DNA from: DATBGS01 sp036557885
Lineage (GTDB): Bacteria; Chloroflexota; Ktedonobacteria; Ktedonobacterales; DATBGS01
Reading direction: 5' to 3'
Assembly: GCA_036557885.1 (NCBI GenBank)
Contig: DATBGS010000103.1
Coordinates: 1 to 49,016 of the forward strand
Length of the DNA stretch: 49,016 nt
Shown here piece by piece: positions 15,960 through 24,443 of the stretch (position 1 is the stretch's first letter; every line of letters starts with the position of its first letter). Below the pieces are notes generated by a model. It searched no databases, was not told where the DNA came from, and saw nothing but the letters and a program-made list of their open reading frames with translations. Made by a program: the position numbers and the translations under genes.

Positions 15960-16793
15960 CTACAGCCCCAGGCGGGCGCGGATTTGCTCCAGGGTATCGG
16001 TGCCCGCATGGATTGCCAGTGCTGCCAGCGTTTCGGCGTCAGTAGACTGGAGCGCCTGGAGCATATCCCCAGCCAATGTGCCAAATCGTCCTTCAAGCAC
16101 AAGCCGGAGGGTTGACCTCCGTTCCTCAGCGACCAGCAATGGATACAAGGGAGAATCCTTCAACGAATCAATATTTGCCATATTGAAAAACCTCCCATAG
16201 ATGGCGCTTGCCGTTTCTCGGTTATGCTTGCTTGTGATGAAATGCGTCAGCAAGAGCGCCAATGAACCAACGTCTTTCGGTGAGGCTTCTTCCTTCACGC
16301 GCCGCATTGCGTCTGCCATGATGCCCTCATCTGCACCCTTCATGAGCGGTACAAGCGGCATAAGACCCAGCCCCGCTGATCTCATAATAGCAGATGCGTC
16401 GAGTTTTCGCACTTCGATGTTGATGAAGTGCCAGGTAGCAAGCAGATACGGCCCCACGCGATCTTCGTAGGGTGATTTTGGTGGGTTGCCACGCTTATTA
16501 ACCCACAGCACCACAGAGAACACCGGCAGATTATAGAGATGGCGGACGCGCGTGCCATACTCAAACATGCGTTGAGCCATTGTCTTGTCTATCGCTGACT
16601 GGATTTCGATATTGACGGCGCACTCTCTGCCATGAAAGCGTATCCGGTACAGCGTATCAAGGATGCGCTGCGGTTCTGCTGCCACATCGGTTGGCAGCGG
16701 CCCAAGCACCACCGCGCCCGGCAGTGCCTGCGCAATCAAATCGTCTCGCCTGGCATCTATCAGCCACTTTAGCCCCTGGTCCATCTCTGCCAT
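15960..16793 (-). CDS. Rpn/PD-(D/E)XK-type nuclease or transposase-related protein
   Basis: 277 residues. The N-terminal half has the pattern of Rpn (recombination-promoting nuclease, formerly YhgA-like/PDDEXK transposase) proteins: RILDTLYRI with Asp46, then NIEIQS with Glu63-x-Gln65. A body with YGTRVRHLYNLPVFSVVLWVN and a helical C-terminus (EGRFGTLAGDMLQAL, DTLEQIRARLGL) also fits. These proteins cut DNA in a metal-dependent way and are often carried as mobile or defence-related singletons. The start ATG has GGAGTGAGG upstream. It lies between alaS and add with no functional link to either and is probably an independent insertion. Confidence 0.75.
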   Translation of the reverse strand: MAEMDQGLKWLIDARRDDLIAQALPGAVVLGPLPTDVAAEPQRILDTLYRIRFHGRECAVNIEIQSAIDKTMAQRMFEYGTRVRHLYNLPVFSVVLWVNKRGNPPKSPYEDRVGPYLLATWHFINIEVRKLDASAIMRSAGLGLMPLVPLMKGADEGIMADAMRRVKEEASPKDVGSLALLLTHFITSKHNRETASAIYGRFFNMANIDSLKDSPLYPLLVAEERRSTLRLVLEGRFGTLAGDMLQALQSTDAETLAALAIHAGTDTLEQIRARLGL

Positions 16794-16838
16794 TGCACAG
16801 CCTCACTCCTCTGCTTTACGCGCTCTATTGCCGCCATC

Positions 16839-17903
16839 TCATAATAGCCCCATCTCTCCCTGCAACCGGTGCATCTCCTCCCTGAACTGCTCCTCCAGTG
16901 CCCGCTTCTCTCCAGGCGGCAGAAAGCTGTGGCGCGCGCCGTTGAGCAGCAGGTTGTTGATGGTGGCGAGGTCGAAGCGGAACGGCTCGGCCAGCAGCGC
17001 TACTTCGTGATTAAGCGTCGTGTTAAAGAGCGGCGGGTCATCGGAGTTGATCGTCAGTGGCACGCCAGCGGCGTAGAGGCGCGGCAGGGGATGTTCCGCA
17101 TACGACGGGGAGACGCCCAGGCGCAGATTGCTCGTGGGGCAGACCTCCAGCGGAATCTGCTGCTGGGCTAGATGCTGCACCAGCGCCGGGTCTTCAATGG
17201 AGCGCACGCCATGCCCGATGCGCTCCGCGCCCAGCGCTTGCAGCGCGCCCCAGACGCTTCCCGGTCCCACTGTCTCGCCCGCGTGGGGCGTGCTGTGCAG
17301 GCCCGCTTTGCGAGCCTGCGCAAACCAGGGGGCAAAGTCTTCTGGCGGGAAGCCTACCTCGCCGCCACCCAGCCCCAGCGCCACCACGCCCGCGCCCATG
17401 CTGGCGATGGCAACGTTGGTCGTGTAATCGGCCAGGTCGCGGCGCAGCGCCTCACCGGGAGTGCTGCGCACAATATCAAAGACCCAGCGCATCTCCACGT
17501 CAAAGTCGGCGCGTGCCCGCTCGCGCCCGCGCGTCAGTCCGCCAAAATACGTCTCATGCGACAGGCCCAGCATGTAGTAATGCGAGCTTGGGGAAAAGGT
17601 CACTTCGGCATAGCGCACATGTTGCCGCGCCATCTCCGCGCCAAACTCATAGGCGATCAGTTCGTAATCCTCGGCTGTCTTCAGGCAGTGGATGATGGCA
17701 AAATAAATCTCAATGAAGTGGTCAAAATCGCGGTAGGTGAACCACTGGCGCAGCCCGTCCACATCCTGCGCGGGCAAGGCTGCTCCGTTGCGCTCGGCCA
17801 GCTTGAGCAGCGTGGCGGGCTGGATCGAGCCTTCCAGATGGACGTGTAGCTCCGCCTTGGGCGCCGCGCGGAGATAGGCGGCAAGGTTTTCAGCACTCTT
17901 CAT
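16839..17903 (-). CDS. add: Adenosine deaminase
   Basis: 354 residues, the usual length. It converts adenosine to inosine in purine salvage. Zinc and catalytic motifs are in order: ELHVHLEGS (His20, His22), STPHAGE, RIGHGVRSIEDP, EVCPTSNLRLG and INSDDPPLF, which holds the zinc-binding Asp. Cytoplasmic, with no signal peptide. It is read on the minus strand, followed after 45 bp by the Rpn-type gene and preceded after 49 bp by the YciI-like gene, so a short operon is possible. Assignment to adenosine rather than adenine follows the HVHLEGS/SDDPP pattern; substrate preference could still vary. Confidence 0.93.
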   Translation of the reverse strand: MKSAENLAAYLRAAPKAELHVHLEGSIQPATLLKLAERNGAALPAQDVDGLRQWFTYRDFDHFIEIYFAIIHCLKTAEDYELIAYEFGAEMARQHVRYAEVTFSPSSHYYMLGLSHETYFGGLTRGRERARADFDVEMRWVFDIVRSTPGEALRRDLADYTTNVAIASMGAGVVALGLGGGEVGFPPEDFAPWFAQARKAGLHSTPHAGETVGPGSVWGALQALGAERIGHGVRSIEDPALVQHLAQQQIPLEVCPTSNLRLGVSPSYAEHPLPRLYAAGVPLTINSDDPPLFNTTLNHEVALLAEPFRFDLATINNLLLNGARHSFLPPGEKRALEEQFREEMHRLQGEMGLL

Positions 17904-17952
17904 GGGATTTCCTTATATATAACCAGGATTTCTGGGCGCAGGCCCAACGTAT

Positions 17953-18342
17953 TCAGGTGGTGGGCGTCTCCAGCAGCTTCTGCACCGGGCCGATGAGAGA
18001 GCCAAAGCGCAGCACCAACGAGCGCACGCGATTGACGCGCCAGCCCGCCACATGATACGTCTCGTTGTAGGCAATCGCTTCGGCCTCCGCCCGCGAGGGC
18101 GCCCGAATCACGATGATGCCGCCCGCCGGGGGCTTGTCCAGGTCCAGCGGCCCGCCCGCCAGCAGGATGCCGCGATCTTGCAAATCAAAGAGGTACACGT
18201 AATGGCGGCGCAGCATCTCGCGGCCTTCGGGCGTGTTCGCCCCCTGGTACTTGTCCGTCGTCTCCATAAACACCGCAAAGATCGGTTCGGTCTGCCCCAG
18301 ACGGCTCTGCAACTCCTCAAGCGCCGGGCGTTCGTCGGTCAT
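17953..18342 (-). CDS. YciI-like domain protein
   Basis: 129 residues from the ATG at 18340-18342, which has GAGGC 7 nt upstream; the frame is open 22 codons further with poorer sites. A dimeric alpha/beta-barrel YCII fold is indicated by PIFAVFMETTD, the central His-Tyr region (RRHYVYLFDL), GPLDLDKPPAGGIIVI and the closing NETYHVAGWRVNRV. The family contains small enzymes and binding proteins of mostly unknown substrate. It probably shares a transcript with add downstream and diverges from the ADP-ribosylglycohydrolase gene. Confidence 0.8.
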   Translation of the reverse strand: MTDERPALEELQSRLGQTEPIFAVFMETTDKYQGANTPEGREMLRRHYVYLFDLQDRGILLAGGPLDLDKPPAGGIIVIRAPSRAEAEAIAYNETYHVAGWRVNRVRSLVLRFGSLIGPVQKLLETPTT

Positions 18343-18491
18343 AGCGTTGCCTCGTTTTCTCTCGTCTTCAGACATCCTACTGCGCTGGTCTATCCGGCAG
18401 GCATTCATGCCAACGCGCCTGGGATTGAGCGGCTATGCTATAGTTGGGCTGCGAGAAACTGGCAGCAGCACAAAGAAAGGATGGCTTCTCC

Positions 18492-19526
18492 ATGCCTACA
18501 GCACAACGCGCTTCTGGGGCGCTCTTTGGCATGGCCTTTGGCGACGCGCTGGGCGCGCGCACCGAATTTCTCACGGTTGAGCGTATCTTACAGCAATTTC
18601 CGCCTGCCGGTCCAGTCGCGCCAGAGGGCAGCCCCGCGCTCGTCACCGACGACACGCAGATGGCGCTGGCCGTTGGCGAAGCCTTGCTGGAAGCGCCGCG
18701 CCCCTATACTGCCGCCACGCTGGAGCCACCACTGCGCCGCGCCTTTCTTGCGTGGTACAACAGCCCGGACAACACCCGCGCCACAGGCAACACCTGCCTG
18801 AGCGCCTGCGAACGACTGGAGCGCGGCCTGCCCTGGCTAGAGGCCACCATTGCCAACAGCAAGGGCTGCGGCGCGAATATGCGCGTGGCAGCAGTTGGCC
18901 TGCTGCCCCCCACCCCTGGCGGGCAAGCTGCCCGCGCTACAAGCACCAACCATAGCGCCATTGCGCAGTTCCAGGCCGCGCTGACGCACGGCCACCCAAC
19001 CGGCCTGGCTGCCGCCGACCTCACGGCCATGACTGTGCAGCATTTAGCTGCTGGCGGCGCACCTGGCGACCTCCCGCGCTGGCTGCGCCAGTATGCCCAG
19101 AGTCAGCGCAGCGTGTATCATGCCGACTGGCTGGGAACGCTCTGGCAGCGGCCTGGCGTGACCTCGCCAGAGGAATTTATTGGGCGCGGCTGGGATGAGT
19201 GCCTGGCTGTGCTGGACCGGCTGGACGCGGCGCTGGCTCAGCCAGACCGCGCCAGCGACCCCTGCCTGGCAACCGGCGCGGGCTGGGTCGCGGAGGAAGC
19301 CTTCGGGACTGGCCTGCTGTGCTTCCTGCTTTTTCCTAATGACCCGGTGGCCGCCATTCGCCGCGCCGCCGTCAGCAGCGGCGACTCCGATTCGATTGCC
19401 TGCCTGACCGGAGCTTTTGCAGGGGCGGCGCATGGTCTGGCCGCCTGGCCTGCGGAGTGGGTGCAGCGCATCGAATATCGTGAGCGGCTGGAACGCCTGG
19501 GCGCGGCCTGGGATGCAGCGTTCTGA
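18492..19526 (+). CDS. ADP-ribosylglycohydrolase family protein
   Basis: 345 residues from the ATG at 18492 (AAAGGA 10 nt upstream), which begins just before the conserved GALFGMAFGDALGARTEF. The two-magnesium site of the ARH/DraG family is visible: TDDTQ (T52-D53-D54) and GDSDS (G297-S301). RATGNTC and AAVGLLPP also match the family. These enzymes remove ADP-ribose from proteins, nucleic acids or small molecules. The middle (~130-190) is shortened compared with some relatives. It is followed on the same strand after 81 bp by two large HEAT-repeat proteins, which suggests the three are co-expressed. The target is not evident. Confidence 0.9.
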   Translation: MPTAQRASGALFGMAFGDALGARTEFLTVERILQQFPPAGPVAPEGSPALVTDDTQMALAVGEALLEAPRPYTAATLEPPLRRAFLAWYNSPDNTRATGNTCLSACERLERGLPWLEATIANSKGCGANMRVAAVGLLPPTPGGQAARATSTNHSAIAQFQAALTHGHPTGLAAADLTAMTVQHLAAGGAPGDLPRWLRQYAQSQRSVYHADWLGTLWQRPGVTSPEEFIGRGWDECLAVLDRLDAALAQPDRASDPCLATGAGWVAEEAFGTGLLCFLLFPNDPVAAIRRAAVSSGDSDSIACLTGAFAGAAHGLAAWPAEWVQRIEYRERLERLGAAWDAAF

Positions 19527-19607
19527 GGAGCATTTTTCTTCCGAAAGCCTGCCCGCTGCAAAGAATACTTGAGCAGCACACACAGACCTGTAGGGAGGGC
19601 CACCTCT

Positions 19608-21407
19608 ATGAACGACGCCGAACGCATTGAGCTATTCAGAAGCTATTGCCAGTTCTCGTACTATCCTCCTGCTCTGACAGAGGCCGCCTGCGACTACCTG
19701 GCCGGGCAAGGGTCGCTGGAGCAGGTGCGCCAGTACGCGCGGCCTGACTTGCCCAACATCTTTACGATCAAACCCTCACTGCTCAACGCCTGGCAGTTTG
19801 GCAAGCACGCTCCCATCAGCCAGGGATCGCTGCTTGACGCGCTGGATTGCCGTCTGATTGATGTGTGCCGCGCCACTGATCAGGTCTTGGCCTGCTTGCA
19901 AGGACAGGGCTACACCATTGCATTTCAGCACGCGCTCGGCCATTTGGTGAACCAGGGCATGACGCCCCAAGCCCTGCTGCAACAACTTACCGGGTTCCTG
20001 CAACAGGCATTTGGGCAATCCAGGCACATCCAAATGGTACAGTTACTCCTCGCAGCCAAGCCGCCCGCGCTTGAGCAAGCCTGGAGCCTGGTGGAGGAGT
20101 TTGCGTCAAAAGAGGAACCGGCCAACGTGAATGAGCTTGGGCAATGCGTCGGCCTGCTGTTCAAGGCTGCCCCAGAAGGCTTCACCGCCAGGGTTCGCCA
20201 GCTTGCCGAACCAGATTCTCATGCCAGCATGTCATCCCGCCTGCTGATGGTGGAGGCGCTGCTGGAACACAATCCCACAGCACACTATGACCTGGCAATG
20301 GGCGTGATGCGCGACACCATTCCATCACGAAGTTGGAGCGACATCACCCTGCGCCGCGAGATAGTAGAGAGGTTGTTTCTGTTTGACCCGCTCAGGACGC
20401 TTCCGCTGCTTACCGAGCTAGTGCTCGCGCTGGAATCCTGGGAAACCTGGCGCATGCTGCAACTGCTGGCCCAGGCGCCTTTTGACCAGGCACGCCCGCA
20501 CTTGCAACGGTGTGTGGCAGAGGGCAGCATTGCCAGCGCATCGCAGGCGTTGAAAACCCTGCTCAGCCAGCAGTGGAATGGCTGCCAGGAATACGTCCCC
20601 TCATTGCTGGCGCATCATGCTAAACGCATTCGCCGCGAGGCCACCGCCTGGCTCGTACCGCAGGGCGAAGCGGTGCTAGATGGCATTATCCCTTTTCTCA
20701 CGCACACAGATTCCGCGATACGTCTCTCGGCCATAGATGCGCTGGCGGCCATTGGTGGCGAGCGCGCGCTGGCAATTTTGGCGGCGCGGCTGCCCCAGGA
20801 AAAAAGGCCCAAAATCCGGCAGGCCATCTTTGATGTCGTGGGACTGCCAGCAAGCCAGCAATATCCTGACCCGCTGACTCAAACAACGCTCACTGCCAGG
20901 GCCGAGGCCACGCTTCAGTATGTTTACAAGCCCACGCCCAGGTGGTTTGTCGTCGCTGAGGTGCCCGCGCCGCTCTGGGCCAACAACGAGCCGGTGCCGC
21001 CAGCAGTGCTGCGCTATCTGTTGTATCGCCAGTCCTTTGTGCAAGCGCCGGGTACGCTGGATAACGAGGTCAGCCAGGCGCTCACGCTGCTCAATCGCAG
21101 CACCACTGGTAGCCTGGCAACGTATCTCGTTCAAGGGTGGATAGCGCGTGGCAACAACGCCAAAGAAGCCTGGTGCCTGCCGCTCATCTGCGCAATGGGC
21201 GATGACCTGCTGATCTACGCGCTCTCGCTGCGCGTGGAGGATTGGTACCGCGACAACCGCCGCAAACTCGCCATTCGCATCATCCAGGCCATGCCGCTCT
21301 TTGAGCGCCAGGCCGCCATTCAGGAACTGCGCGACCTGGCAAAACGCCTCCGGCGTGGCGTGGTCAAGACCGCCGCCAAAGAGACGCTGGCCGCTGTCGC
21401 GCCATAA
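19608..21407 (+). CDS. HEAT-repeat protein, paralogue A (DUF4132-like C-terminus)
   Basis: 599 residues from the ATG at 19608, with AGGGAGGG upstream. Almost wholly helical. HEAT-like repeats are clearest at ~330-420 (HAKRIRREATAWLVPQG, DSAIRLSAIDALAAIGGERALAILAARL). The C-terminal ~150 residues (PAPLWANNEPVPPAVLRYLLYRQS ... RIIQAMPLFE ... LAKRLRRGVVKTAAKETL) match the following gene closely. The pattern of Trp, then a Gly/Asn-x-Pro-x-Pro motif and a helical tail resembles DUF4132/MolR-type proteins, but I hold that link loosely. No enzyme motif or membrane segment. Presumably a protein-binding scaffold. It is 36 bp upstream of its paralogue. Confidence 0.8.
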   Translation: MNDAERIELFRSYCQFSYYPPALTEAACDYLAGQGSLEQVRQYARPDLPNIFTIKPSLLNAWQFGKHAPISQGSLLDALDCRLIDVCRATDQVLACLQGQGYTIAFQHALGHLVNQGMTPQALLQQLTGFLQQAFGQSRHIQMVQLLLAAKPPALEQAWSLVEEFASKEEPANVNELGQCVGLLFKAAPEGFTARVRQLAEPDSHASMSSRLLMVEALLEHNPTAHYDLAMGVMRDTIPSRSWSDITLRREIVERLFLFDPLRTLPLLTELVLALESWETWRMLQLLAQAPFDQARPHLQRCVAEGSIASASQALKTLLSQQWNGCQEYVPSLLAHHAKRIRREATAWLVPQGEAVLDGIIPFLTHTDSAIRLSAIDALAAIGGERALAILAARLPQEKRPKIRQAIFDVVGLPASQQYPDPLTQTTLTARAEATLQYVYKPTPRWFVVAEVPAPLWANNEPVPPAVLRYLLYRQSFVQAPGTLDNEVSQALTLLNRSTTGSLATYLVQGWIARGNNAKEAWCLPLICAMGDDLLIYALSLRVEDWYRDNRRKLAIRIIQAMPLFERQAAIQELRDLAKRLRRGVVKTAAKETLAAVAP

Positions 21408-21443
21408 TCCGGCGCTCATCTCTTCTCTCAGGAGGCATCGCCT

Positions 21444-23333
21444 ATGCCCACTGCAACAGAACGCCTGCACAGCATTGCTGAAATCTTGCAAAGCCAGCCC
21501 ATCAATTCAGCCCTGGTCCAGAGCATCAACGCCTATCTTGCCGGGTTGGGGTCGATGGATGAGGTGCGCGCCGCCTGGGAAGCCGACCCAGGGCGGCTCC
21601 TGGCCTCTGCGCCTATCTATATGGCCTGGAATGAGGTGCATAAACTTCTGGCAATCGCGCAGGGAAGCGACCCGCTGGATGAGTTTGAGATGCGCTATGT
21701 GGCGGTAAGTGTGGTACTCTTCTCCTATACCTATATGCTCTATGGGCTGGGCACCACCGCCCGCATGCAGCAAGCGCTGGAGTTTCTGCGCCAGAGTGTC
21801 TCTGATCCGCGCATCCTCCTCATGTGCGCCGTTGACACCGCCTACTATGCCTTTCGCAGCCCGCGTTCTCCCCTGGGGCAGTGCCTGCTCTCCTTTGTGC
21901 CCGAAGTCATTGACGCCCTGGCTGCCCTGGAATCGGCCTGGAAATGGCCCCATCACTGGAATTACGCGGGCCTGGTGATCCTGCTGCTGGCGGCAGAGCC
22001 GCCCGATTTAGAGCATGCCTGGCTGCTGGTGCGGCTGGCCGATCAACACGGATACGCCAGCCGTCCTTTCATGGAAGAATGCTTGCGCCTGCTGCTTCAG
22101 GCCGACCCAGAGCGCGCAACGGAGTGGGCCAGGAGTCTTGTGCAGACTCACGAAGACGCCTGGATACGCACCACCGCTCTGAATCTTCTGATGCAGCGCG
22201 ACCCTGCCCGCCATATAGACCTGGCCGCCGAGGTCGCGCGCAGCCCGGTTCCATCCAACGACTGGAACGAGGTTCGATTGCGCGAAGATGCGCTAAAAGC
22301 CACCTACTCTTTTGACCCGGTGGCCCATTTCCCGCTGATAGAGGCGGCGGCGCTGGGCCAGCATGCCAGTCTTGCATACAGGGCCTTGCAGATACTTTCC
22401 GAAAATAGAAACGAGCAGGCCCATCAACTTCTGCAACGCTGCGTCACCGACGGCGTTTTACTTGCTTCCCAGAGGGCGCTCAATATGCTCACGGGACAGC
22501 CCTGGGAAGGCCAGCAAGCGTTTATCCTTTCCTTGCTCGCTCACCGCTTTTCCGACATCCGCCAGAAAGCCTGGGCCTGGCTCGCGCGGCAAGGTGACGC
22601 CAGCCTGGAGCCGCTGACCGCTCTGCTCGCAGACCGCCGCGCTGCCATCCGTCATGCCGCCGCGCAAGCGCTGGGGCAAATTGGCACTGAGCGCGCCATC
22701 GCGCTGCTCGCCTCTCGCCTGGAGCACGAAACATCGGCCAGGGTCCGGCAAACCATTGCCGTCATCCTCGACGATCTTCGCTCAGCAGATCATCGCTCGC
22801 TCTCACGCGAGGCCGTCCTTGAACATGCTGAGTGGCTGCATCGCTACGCGCCCCAGCCAGCCTTGCCCTGGTTCAATCTGGAAGACGCCCCCGCGCTGCG
22901 CTGGACGAACGGCACGCCAGTGCCGCCCGTCGTCCTCGGCTACCTGCTGCATCGCCAGTCGCGCCAGAAACAATCTGCCACGCTGAATGACTACGCCCGC
23001 CGGGTACTCGCGCTCATAGATCGCAACACCTCTGGTGATCTGGCGCTGGCGCTGTTCAATGGCTGGCTCACCAACGGCGCCCATCTCAAGGATGCCTGGC
23101 TCATCCCGCTGGCCTGCGCCCTGGGCGATGATCGGCTGGTGCCGCTCCTGCAACACACGGTTGAAAACTGGCAAAAAGGCAAGGAATTTACACTCTCGCT
23201 CAACATCCTGCAAGCCATGCCGCTCAGCGAAGCGCCAACCCTGCCAGGCGCTCTGAAAGACCTCGCCAAGCGCCTGCGCCGCCTGAAACTCAAGCGGGCG
23301 GCCAAAGACGCGCTGGCAGCCGTACAGCCATAA
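21444..23333 (+). CDS. HEAT-repeat protein, paralogue B
   Basis: 629 residues. ATG preceded by CAGGAGG. It has the same plan as the gene before it. An N-terminal helical region differs in sequence (~1-140). HEAT units lie in the middle (HRFSDIRQKAWAWLARQGDASLEPLTALL, DRRAAIRHAAAQALGQIGTERAIALLASRL). A C-terminal region reads APALRWTNGTPVPPVVLGYLLHRQS ... LAKRLRRLKLKRAAKDALAAVQP. Together with paralogue A and the ADP-ribosylglycohydrolase it forms a three-gene same-strand unit. A promoter for the next gene lies 17 bp after its stop, so this is the end of the unit. Function unknown. Confidence 0.8.
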   Translation: MPTATERLHSIAEILQSQPINSALVQSINAYLAGLGSMDEVRAAWEADPGRLLASAPIYMAWNEVHKLLAIAQGSDPLDEFEMRYVAVSVVLFSYTYMLYGLGTTARMQQALEFLRQSVSDPRILLMCAVDTAYYAFRSPRSPLGQCLLSFVPEVIDALAALESAWKWPHHWNYAGLVILLLAAEPPDLEHAWLLVRLADQHGYASRPFMEECLRLLLQADPERATEWARSLVQTHEDAWIRTTALNLLMQRDPARHIDLAAEVARSPVPSNDWNEVRLREDALKATYSFDPVAHFPLIEAAALGQHASLAYRALQILSENRNEQAHQLLQRCVTDGVLLASQRALNMLTGQPWEGQQAFILSLLAHRFSDIRQKAWAWLARQGDASLEPLTALLADRRAAIRHAAAQALGQIGTERAIALLASRLEHETSARVRQTIAVILDDLRSADHRSLSREAVLEHAEWLHRYAPQPALPWFNLEDAPALRWTNGTPVPPVVLGYLLHRQSRQKQSATLNDYARRVLALIDRNTSGDLALALFNGWLTNGAHLKDAWLIPLACALGDDRLVPLLQHTVENWQKGKEFTLSLNILQAMPLSEAPTLPGALKDLAKRLRRLKLKRAAKDALAAVQP

Positions 23334-23349
23334 AAGCCGCAGCTAATAG

Positions 23350-23377
23350 TTGTGTTTTGCCAACGCTGTGCTATAAT
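23350..23377 (+). promoter_or_regulatory. Promoter of the zinc-ribbon/kinase-SBP pair
   Basis: TTGTGT (23350-23355) and a perfect TATAAT (23372-23377) with a 16-bp spacer, 94 bp upstream of the 300-residue protein's ATG. Confidence 0.6.
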
Positions 23378-23470
23378 CAGCCTGTGTTAAAGCGGCTTCC
23401 TGTATCAGAACTAGTGCAAAGGAAGTATGCGAATGAGCAGGGAATCACTGTTTAGGAAGGGAAATGTGGT

Positions 23471-24373
23471 ATGGCGGTAGCAACCTGTTGGAATTGTCGT
23501 AATCCGGTTTCTGGGGCAGTGTGCCCGACCTGTGGCGCGCCGCAGACGACGAGCGCGTCACCGATGCCACCTTCTCCCCAAAATCCGCCCGCGCAGCCGT
23601 CGGTGAGCCAGGCCAGCATGTCTGTCCGTCAGGGGCCGCCCATGTATGTGCCAGGCGGCCAGCCCGGAGTGCGCGATTACGAGGCGCAAGACGCCATCAA
23701 TGCCCGGTACGCGCAGCGCAGACAGCCGCCCGCTGGCAGCTATCCGATGGGCGGGCAAGAGCAACCCTATGGCGCTTCCGGGCCGCCGTATGGCGCGCCG
23801 GGGCAGCAGCCATATGGCGCGCCCTACGGCCCTGATGGGGCCGCTGGCGGCTGGCAGCCGCCGGTGGCGCTGATCGGGCAGCCAGCGGGCGCACAGCCAG
23901 AGATGGGAGCGCCTGCTTCGGCGGCGGCTGGATTTGGCATGCGGGTTGGGCTGGCCGCGCTCTTTGGCTTCATTGCAGCAGTGCTGGGCGCGCTGGTCTG
24001 GGCTTTTCTCCTCAATCTCACCAAAACAAACTTCTATATTCTGGGCGTGCTGCTCGGCTTTGTGGTGGCGATTGGGGTGCTGCTTGGGGCGCGCAACCAA
24101 CGCCACATCGTGTTTGTGGCGCTGGCAGGCGTGCTGGGGCTGCTGTGCTTTGTCATGGCGCTCTATTTCCGCCTGAGCCTGGCCGTAGCCCCGTTGATTG
24201 GCGCCAGCTCAATCAACGTGTTTGCGCTGCCATTTGGCGATTTCTCGCCTATCCTGAAAGACTATCTCAGCGACAACCCCATCAACTATCTGAACTTTGT
24301 GGCTGTGCCACTGGTAGCGATCATCGCCACCTACAGAGGGTTTAATCAGCAGAGGGTCAGGCGGCGGCGCTAG
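23471..24373 (+). CDS. Zinc-ribbon polytopic membrane protein upstream of the kinase
   Basis: 300 residues. One N-terminal zinc ribbon (CWNCRNPVSGAVCPTCGAP, ~7-25). A Pro/Gly/Tyr/Gln-rich disordered region follows to ~150 with repeated YGAPGQQPYGAPYG-type words. Four membrane helices occupy ~155-285 (LAALFGFIAAVLGALVWAFLL, YILGVLLGFVVAIGVLLGA, VALAGVLGLLCFVMALYF, NFVAVPLVAIIATY). A basic QQRVRRRR tail ends the protein. It lies 70 bp upstream of the kinase-solute-binding fusion on the same strand, with a promoter in front. This repeats the pairing of a zinc-ribbon membrane protein with a kinase seen at 5.9-12.1 kb, although the membrane topology differs. No known function. Confidence 0.82.
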   Translation: MAVATCWNCRNPVSGAVCPTCGAPQTTSASPMPPSPQNPPAQPSVSQASMSVRQGPPMYVPGGQPGVRDYEAQDAINARYAQRRQPPAGSYPMGGQEQPYGASGPPYGAPGQQPYGAPYGPDGAAGGWQPPVALIGQPAGAQPEMGAPASAAAGFGMRVGLAALFGFIAAVLGALVWAFLLNLTKTNFYILGVLLGFVVAIGVLLGARNQRHIVFVALAGVLGLLCFVMALYFRLSLAVAPLIGASSINVFALPFGDFSPILKDYLSDNPINYLNFVAVPLVAIIATYRGFNQQRVRRRR

Positions 24374-24443
24374 GGCTGCTGTGAGTTTTAGTGGGCCGTG
24401 TCCGTAATACTAGCGAACGCTGCTGCTCAAAGCGGAGGAAGAG

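Noticed and set aside
15960..16793. An insertion sequence with terminal repeats around the Rpn-type gene
   Set aside because: No matching terminal inverted repeats or target duplications were visible on either side.
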